From Phycisphaerae bacterium (GTDB lineage: Bacteria; Planctomycetota; Phycisphaerae; UBA1845; PWPN01), in NCBI GenBank assembly GCA_035384605.1, contig DAOOIV010000040.1, positions 1-41,848 of the forward strand: a stretch of 41,848 nt of DNA. The letters are read 5' to 3'. This document shows positions 37,261-41,848 of this stretch, one piece after another. The position numbers and the translations under genes were made by a program. Within the stretch, counting starts at the first letter, position 1; every line of letters begins with the position of its first letter. The notes below the pieces were generated by a model. The model did not search any database. It saw only the letters and a program-made list of their open reading frames with translations, and was not told the DNA's origin.

Positions 37261-37268
37261 CCCCCCCC
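37261..37268. repeat. C8/G8 homopolymer near the predicted sigma-54 transcription start
   Basis: Eight C in a row on the plus strand (G8 in the TauE/SafE transcript), about +7 to +14 from the predicted start. Confidence 0.6.
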
Positions 37269-37285
37269 AGACAATGAGAATATAG

Positions 37286-37300
37286 GCAAACCTTGTGCCA
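37286..37300 (-). promoter_or_regulatory. Sigma-54 (RpoN) promoter for the TauE/SafE gene
   Basis: The minus strand reads TGGCACAAGGTTTGC, matching TGGCAC-N5-TTGC with the invariant GG (-24) and GC (-12) exactly 10 nt apart. Predicted start is near 37275, with a leader of ~145 nt. The neighbouring sigma-54 activator gene makes the match more credible. Confidence 0.75.
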
Positions 37301-37371
37301 GGTCCCAAAAACGCATTATCAGTACTGTGCGGGGCCTTTGCCAAAACAGCTAAGCGCTTCTCTTGAAAAGT

Positions 37372-37428
37372 CCGTTAAATATCATAGAATAGGTGTCTTA
37401 TTTGCCAGTGATCCGTCATATTTAACGG
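37372..37428. promoter_or_regulatory. 11-bp inverted repeat, putative enhancer/operator of the sigma-54 activator
   Basis: CCGTTAAATAT (37372-37382) and ATATTTAACGG (37418-37428) are perfect reverse complements 35 bp apart. Their centre is ~100 bp upstream of the sigma-54 -24 element and the right arm ends 8 bp before the activator start, fitting both an enhancer for the transporter and an autoregulatory site. Confidence 0.6.
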
Positions 37429-37436
37429 TATTGCTC

Positions 37437-39002
37437 ATGAGACGATTCATGCCCGTTTTGTTGGATGTTTGGCGGGAAGCCTGCAAGCACATCGAGATTG
37501 GTGAATCAGTCTCCCGAATAGGGCCGGTCCTCACCCGCAGAGTGCCGGTCGACTTGGTTCTGGTGCGACGGCTCGACGCCCCCCGATCGGCCGTGGAAAC
37601 GGTCGCGGCTGGCGTCTGCGGCACCGCAGCCGCCCCCGAACAAACACGCAACGAGTGCAGCCCCGACGAGTTCAGGCGACTGTTGGCTTGGTGCCGGGAA
37701 GGCAAGGTCCTCCGCGACGACGCCACGACGATTCGACAAATCCACCCCGCCTTGCTGCCCGCAGGGGTCGAAGGACAGGTCATGGTCGGCTCCCTGAACC
37801 GCGAAGATGAACCCGTCGGCGTGCTCGTGCTCGCAACGCAGCGCCGCTCCGGCTTGCGGCGCGAACATGAGGAATTGGCAACCGCGCTTCTGGAACCTTT
37901 TGCCGTGGCCCTCGAAAACGACCGCCAGTTGCGGGAGTTGAGCGTACTGCGCGAGGCCGTAGAGGCCGACAACCGCTCGCTCCTGGCCCGGCTCGGGCGC
38001 CAGGACATCAGCGACTCGGTGGTGGGTTCAGAGACCGGCCTGAAGGAAGTGATGGAACGCGTCAACCTCGTTGCCCATTCGGACGTCCCCGTGCTCATCC
38101 TCGGCGAGACGGGCTCGGGCAAGGAAGTCGTCGCCCGGGCCATCCACAAGGGCTCGCCGCGAAGTGCCGGACCGTTCCTGCGAGTCAACTGCGGAGCCAT
38201 ACCCCCCGAACTGATCGATTCCGAGCTGTTCGGTCACGAGCGAGGCAGCTTCACCGGAGCGGTGGCGACGCGCAAAGGCTGGTTCGAGCGGGCCGACGGC
38301 GGCACGCTGTTCCTCGACGAGGTCGGCGAACTCCCGCTGGCCGCCCAGGTCCGCTTGCTTCGCATTCTTCAGGACGGCTCATTCGAACGGGTCGGGGGAC
38401 AGCGGCCGCTCCACGTGGACGTCCGCCTGGTGGCCGCCACCAACCGCGATCTCCATGCCATGGTCGCCGAGGGCACTTTCCGCGAAGACCTCTGGTACCG
38501 CATCGCCGTCTTCGTGGTTCGCATCCCGCCGCTGCGGGAGCGAATCGAGGATATCCCCATGCTGGCCGGCCACTTTGCCCTCCGCGCCGCCAAGCGACTC
38601 GGCACGCCGCCGCTGGTCCCTACCCCCGAGGATAACGATTTGCTCGTCTCATACGATTGGCCGGGGAACGTACGCGAATTGTCGGCGGTCATCGAGCGGG
38701 CGGCCATTCTCGGAATGGGACGACGCCTCGAAGTCGCTGCGGCACTTGGCGTCAACACGCGAATTGCCCCCCGCCAGGCAAACCACACCCGATTGCTCCC
38801 GACCGTTCAGGCCCACGACAATGACGCGGTGATCACTCTCGACGCAGCCATGGCCCAACACATCAAACGGGCCTTACAGCGAACCCACGGCCGCATCGAA
38901 GGCCCCTACGGCGCCGCAAAACTGCTGGGAATCAACCCCTACACTCTTCGCGCACGCATGAGAAAACTGGGCATCGACTGGGCGAGCTTCCGGACCACGT
39001 GA
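37437..39002 (+). CDS. Sigma-54-dependent transcriptional activator (GAF-AAA+-Fis HTH)
   Basis: 521 aa from ATG 37437; an upstream in-frame ATG (37293) would place the sigma-54 promoter and inverted repeat inside the gene and is rejected. Order: GAF-like sensory domain (~20-170, FhlA/NorR-like architecture), AAA+ domain (~195-430) with Walker A GETGSGKE, sigma-54 contact loop GSFTGA (Ser for the usual Ala), Walker B GGTLFLDEVGEL, an arginine-finger region FREDLWYRI and sensor NVRELSAVIERA, then a Fis-type HTH (~484-516, GAAKLLGINPYTLRARMRKL). No receiver domain, so it responds to a ligand rather than phosphorylation. It is divergent from the TauE/SafE gene, its likely target. Confidence 0.92.
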   Translation: MRRFMPVLLDVWREACKHIEIGESVSRIGPVLTRRVPVDLVLVRRLDAPRSAVETVAAGVCGTAAAPEQTRNECSPDEFRRLLAWCREGKVLRDDATTIRQIHPALLPAGVEGQVMVGSLNREDEPVGVLVLATQRRSGLRREHEELATALLEPFAVALENDRQLRELSVLREAVEADNRSLLARLGRQDISDSVVGSETGLKEVMERVNLVAHSDVPVLILGETGSGKEVVARAIHKGSPRSAGPFLRVNCGAIPPELIDSELFGHERGSFTGAVATRKGWFERADGGTLFLDEVGELPLAAQVRLLRILQDGSFERVGGQRPLHVDVRLVAATNRDLHAMVAEGTFREDLWYRIAVFVVRIPPLRERIEDIPMLAGHFALRAAKRLGTPPLVPTPEDNDLLVSYDWPGNVRELSAVIERAAILGMGRRLEVAAALGVNTRIAPRQANHTRLLPTVQAHDNDAVITLDAAMAQHIKRALQRTHGRIEGPYGAAKLLGINPYTLRARMRKLGIDWASFRTT

Positions 39003-39074
39003 ACGCGGGCCGTTCCGCGGGGCCGCCATCTTGCCCGTCAACAATGGTGCGGAACCGGCATCCTGCCGTCCATG

Positions 39075-40841
39075 TCAATCCGCACAGTTGGGATCGAACA
39101 GCTTGTCTGCCCCGCTGTAGCAGCGTTGGAACATGCCAAAATCCAATTGATCCACGTCGCCGTCTTCGTCAAGGTCACTGCCGTCGCACCCCGAACCCCA
39201 GGGTACCGACGAACCCGACAGGCAGGCAGTGAAAATGTTGAAGTCTGATCGATCCACGTCGCAGTCTTGGTCGAGGTCCGCCGGAAGAGGCAGGTTGACC
39301 GTAACAACAACGGTCGCGCACGTGCTGCTCGTCAGGCCTGTAACCGAGTCCTTGGTTCTTGCGTAATACTCGGTGGTAACGCTCGGGCTGACCATCGGTG
39401 AAGCACCCCCGGTCACCTCCGTACCCCCGCAACTGACGGTGAACCACTCGACGGTGTCGCCGCCGCTGCCCGGAGTCGCGGAAAGCTGGGATGAGGTGCA
39501 GCCCCTGTAGATCGTCGCGGGGGTCGCCACGGCGTCGGTCGGCTCGGCCGGGAGCACGCTCGCGGCAGGACTGAATCTCATGACAAACGCGTCCTGAAGC
39601 CCCTGGTTCGCGTTGCCATCAAGGTTCCCCGTCGTCGTGCCGCCGAGAAAGACGTCCCCGTTGCCGGCGACCGCGACGCCATCGGCCCAATCCTCGCCGG
39701 CGGTGCCAAGCTCGGCCGTCCACAGACGCGTTCCCGCGGCATCATACTTGCTCAGAAAAACGTCCAGCCCGCCCTGATGCACGTTTCCATCAAGCGGCCC
39801 GCCCGTTTCTCCGGCCACATAGACGTTGCCGGCAAGGTCCGTCGCCACGCCCCAACCCTGATCGTGCCCCGCCGTGCCCGTCTGTCTTCCCCACAACAGA
39901 TTCCCCGACGCATCATACTTGGCCAGGAAGTAATCGCGGTTGCCCTCCGGCGAAGCATAAAGCGGCCCCGCCGAGTAGCCGGAAACGTAGACGTTGCCGG
40001 CCGCGTCACAGGCCACTGAATAACCCGTATCCTTGTTGGCCGTGCCCCACACCCGCAACCACTGCCTCTGCCCGCTGCTGTTGTACTTCACCAGGAAATT
40101 GTCGCCGTTGCCCAGATAAGGATTGCCTTCAATGCTCCCGCTGCACCACCCCGTGACGAAGACGTTGCCGGAGGCATCGCACGTGATCCCGAAACTCTCA
40201 TCGACTTCCGTCGAGCCGAACAGCGCGGACCACAACCGGTTGCCGGACGGGTCATACTTGCTGATGAAAACGTCTGCCGACCCCACCCGCGCGATTCCGT
40301 GAAAATTGCCCCTCACGTAGCCGGTGACATACACGTTGCCCGACGAATCCGTGGCCACGGCACGACCCTCGTCGTCCGGGCCGGTCCCATCCTGCCTGGT
40401 CCACAGCCAGTTGCCGGTCGGTCCGAATTTCATCAGGAAAATGTCCCACTCCCCCAGGCTCTTGTTCCCGTCGAGGCCGCTGCCGGTGTACCCCGTCACG
40501 TAGACGTTGCCGGTGGCATCCGTCGCGACCCCGTAAGCGAATTCCCGTTCGGCGGTTCCTCGCTGGGCCAGCCACACGCGATTGCCCGACGGGTCATACT
40601 TCGCCGCGAACAGGTCGTAGCGCCCCGCGTTCGAGCCCGCCAGCGAACCCTGGGTCGCCCCTGCGATGATGCAGTTGCCCGCGGGGTCCACGGCCACCGC
40701 GTATCCCAGGTCATAATTCGTGCTCCCCACCAGACGGGTCCAGACCTTCACGTCGGCCTCCGCGTAGGCATAACTCGCTCCGATCATTGCGAAACTCAAA
40801 ACGACTGATCTGCTCACCGTACCCGCACTCCTCGTTTTCAT
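39075..40841 (-). CDS. Secreted SBBP seven-blade propeller with Ig-like and dockerin-like domains
   Basis: 588 aa from ATG 40841; a TTG at 40853 is less likely. Signal peptide ~1-28 (VVLSFAMIGASYAYA). Seven SBBP repeats of ~55 aa follow, each with a core like VATDxxGNVYVTGYT and a KYDxSGNxLW strand, enough for a seven-blade beta-propeller (~30-420). Next is an Ig-like module (~430-510, VTTEYYARTKDSVTG). The C-terminus has two calcium loops (LDQDCDVDRSDF, LDEDGDVDQLDF) with the Cys pattern shared by the proteins at 3-392 and 12579-14303. Predicted extracellular binding or structural protein; no catalytic residues recognised. It is convergent with the sigma-54 activator gene. Confidence 0.85.
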   Translation of the reverse strand: MKTRSAGTVSRSVVLSFAMIGASYAYAEADVKVWTRLVGSTNYDLGYAVAVDPAGNCIIAGATQGSLAGSNAGRYDLFAAKYDPSGNRVWLAQRGTAEREFAYGVATDATGNVYVTGYTGSGLDGNKSLGEWDIFLMKFGPTGNWLWTRQDGTGPDDEGRAVATDSSGNVYVTGYVRGNFHGIARVGSADVFISKYDPSGNRLWSALFGSTEVDESFGITCDASGNVFVTGWCSGSIEGNPYLGNGDNFLVKYNSSGQRQWLRVWGTANKDTGYSVACDAAGNVYVSGYSAGPLYASPEGNRDYFLAKYDASGNLLWGRQTGTAGHDQGWGVATDLAGNVYVAGETGGPLDGNVHQGGLDVFLSKYDAAGTRLWTAELGTAGEDWADGVAVAGNGDVFLGGTTTGNLDGNANQGLQDAFVMRFSPAASVLPAEPTDAVATPATIYRGCTSSQLSATPGSGGDTVEWFTVSCGGTEVTGGASPMVSPSVTTEYYARTKDSVTGLTSSTCATVVVTVNLPLPADLDQDCDVDRSDFNIFTACLSGSSVPWGSGCDGSDLDEDGDVDQLDFGMFQRCYSGADKLFDPNCAD

Positions 40842-40931
40842 GAAATCCAACAAGCCACGGTCAACGCCGGCCGCCCGCCATCACCCGCCGCAGGGTCTAC
40901 GCCCGCGCACCATCTTCCCAGTCCTGCTCCG

Positions 40932-40958
40932 ATCCGTGATATCCGTGCAATCCGTGGT
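40932..40958 (+). repeat. Three tandem 9-bp units ATCCGTGNN
   Basis: Units ATCCGTGAT, ATCCGTGCA and ATCCGTGGT follow without gaps. This phrase resembles intergenic repeats often seen in Planctomycetota and Bacteroidota genomes (recollection, not checked). Confidence 0.6.
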
Positions 40959-41645
40959 CAGATGACCCAACGACTATGCGTAATCCAGGTGGAATCTGCG
41001 ATCTCGACCCATGTTCTACACTCTGCAATTCGAGATCTGCAATCCATCAGCGTACTCCTCGCACAGGAACACGCACAAAGTCACGAAGCCTTCAAGGTTG
41101 TGCTAATCGGCTCGATCCGGGTAACGTGCACCGGGTCGCAATAGACCCCTGCGCTGCGGAACCTCCTCACCTTCAGCCGGCGCGACGACGACCAGGATCC
41201 GCGTCACCAGCATCATCTCCGGATGCCTGACTTCCTAGGTGCGCCCCCATCCGAGACATGTATTCGCAGCCCTGGGAACGGCCGCGGCCTCTCAACCTCC
41301 AGTATCTCCTTGTCTACCACGCCAAGCCTCCCCAAACTCCAGGCTTGCCTTCAACGGCCGCCCCGCCGCTCTGCTGTCGCCGAGACGCTGCTACCTCACA
41401 AGACCGCAAACCGTCCCGCTGCCGATCCGGAGCGCCCCGACACGCTGTTTATCCTAGCATTTGGGTGCCGTTCGGGCAACACCGTACGATGCGAGAGCGC
41501 CGCCAACTTCGGTCAGCGTCCAAGCCGTCGTCAGCATCGGATCGACAAGTCGCTCGTTGAGAGAAACAACCTTGGCGTGATCAGCGTCGGTCTCGCTCAA
41601 CAGTGCCAGTCAATAATAAGCAGGTAGGGCAGGCCAACCGGGTGC

Positions 41646-41671
41646 CATGCCCACGGCTCTGCGTGGGCATG
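41646..41671. repeat. Perfect 10-bp hairpin upstream of the tandem array
   Basis: CATGCCCACG (41646-41655) and CGTGGGCATG (41662-41671) are exact reverse complements with a 6-nt loop, 19 bp before the first 38-bp unit. Confidence 0.7.
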
Positions 41672-41690
41672 CGCCTCCAACCGAACCGCT

Positions 41691-41848
41691 CGGCCCGGAA
41701 TCCTTTCCGGGCCACGTTCTCGCTCGCTCGGCCCGGAATCCCTTCCGGGCCACACTCTCGCTCGCTCGGCCCGGAATCCTTTCCGGGCCACACTCTCGCT
41801 CGCTCGGCCCGGAATCCCTTCCGGGCCACATTCTCGCTCGCTCGGCCC
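41691..41848. repeat. Tandem array of 38-bp hairpin units, running off the window
   Basis: Four complete units (41691, 41729, 41767, 41805) and the start of a fifth (41843). Each unit contains GGCCCGGAA-TCCY-TTCCGGGCC, a perfect 9-bp stem with a 4-nt loop, and a spacer ACRYTCTCGCTCGCTC. Only three positions vary between units. 38 is not a multiple of three, so it is not a protein repeat. There are no unique spacers, so it is not a CRISPR array. Confidence 0.9.

Larger units (their letters stand above)
40842..41690. other. ~850-bp region without a gene, with short degenerate repeats
   Basis: Open frames here are short, lack ribosome binding sites and resemble no family I know. It contains three 9-bp units ATCCGTGNN, imperfect inverted copies of TGCGATCTCGA, and a perfect 10-bp hairpin at 41646-41671. 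The content looks like accumulated intergenic repeat debris. Confidence 0.55.

Noticed and set aside
37293..37436. 48-residue N-terminal extension of the sigma-54 activator
   Set aside because: It would make the sigma-54 promoter and inverted repeat coding, has no ribosome binding site and adds no recognisable domain.
41691..41848. CRISPR array
   Set aside because: Units are contiguous and nearly identical with no unique spacers, the palindromic part is inside each unit, and no cas gene is present in the window.

Overview
This 41.8-kb, GC-rich window looks like a chromosomal segment of a Planctomycetota bacterium, probably a Phycisphaerae-like lineage. The pointers are three secreted proteins ending in a dockerin-like double calcium loop (pattern DLDxDGDVDxxDF), a PEP-CTERM protein, Tat-targeted Gfo/Idh/MocA oxidoreductases, xylose-isomerase-type TIM barrels, a URO-D/MtaA-type protein and a HEAT-repeat secreted protein. 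Taxonomy is inferred from gene content only. No phage, insertion sequence or integrase was recognised.

Layout. 1-2.5 kb: end of a secreted dockerin-like protein, a GH5-like lipoprotein and a PilZ protein. 3.0 kb: a CAT-anticodon tRNA, probably Ile2. 3.3-7.0 kb: a six-PAS histidine kinase (minus strand). 7.3-12.4 kb: a tight housekeeping operon of a GMP-synthase-type ATP pyrophosphatase, carB and hisF behind a good sigma-70 promoter. 12.6-15.7 kb: a formylglycine-generating-enzyme-fold protein with a dockerin-like tail and a URO-D/MtaA-type protein. 16.3-19.9 kb: a coupled operon of an exported sugar isomerase, a Tat-targeted Gfo/Idh/MocA oxidoreductase and a GH-A-like glycosidase. 20.0-22.1 kb: rlmN and a second, cytoplasmic isomerase. 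22.2-27.8 kb: a GAF/PAS histidine kinase convergent with a TonB-dependent receptor and an ABC_sub_bind periplasmic protein. 28.3-30.0 kb: a tandem-fused metallo-beta-lactamase. 30.7-35.2 kb: a PEP-CTERM protein, then a Gfo/Idh/MocA plus HEAT-repeat pair. 35.4-39.0 kb: a DUF4382 protein, a TauE/SafE transporter and a divergent sigma-54 activator. 39.1-40.8 kb: a seven-blade SBBP propeller with a dockerin-like tail. The last kilobase is non-coding and ends in a tandem array of 38-bp hairpin units that runs off the window.

How the genes fit together. Much of the segment reads as polysaccharide or glycoside handling at the cell surface and in the periplasm: glycosidases, exported oxidoreductase and isomerase, propeller and HEAT proteins, TonB receptor. 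Orphan sensor kinases and one sigma-54 activator are mixed in.

Most notable observations: (i) a near-consensus sigma-54 promoter facing the TauE/SafE gene, with an 11-bp inverted repeat about 100 bp upstream and next to the divergent activator gene; (ii) three successive genes that each encode the ammonia-accepting half of a glutamine amidotransferase without its glutaminase; (iii) the exported isomerase/oxidoreductase/glycosidase operon; (iv) three copies of a dispersed element with twin palindromes; (v) the terminal hairpin array.
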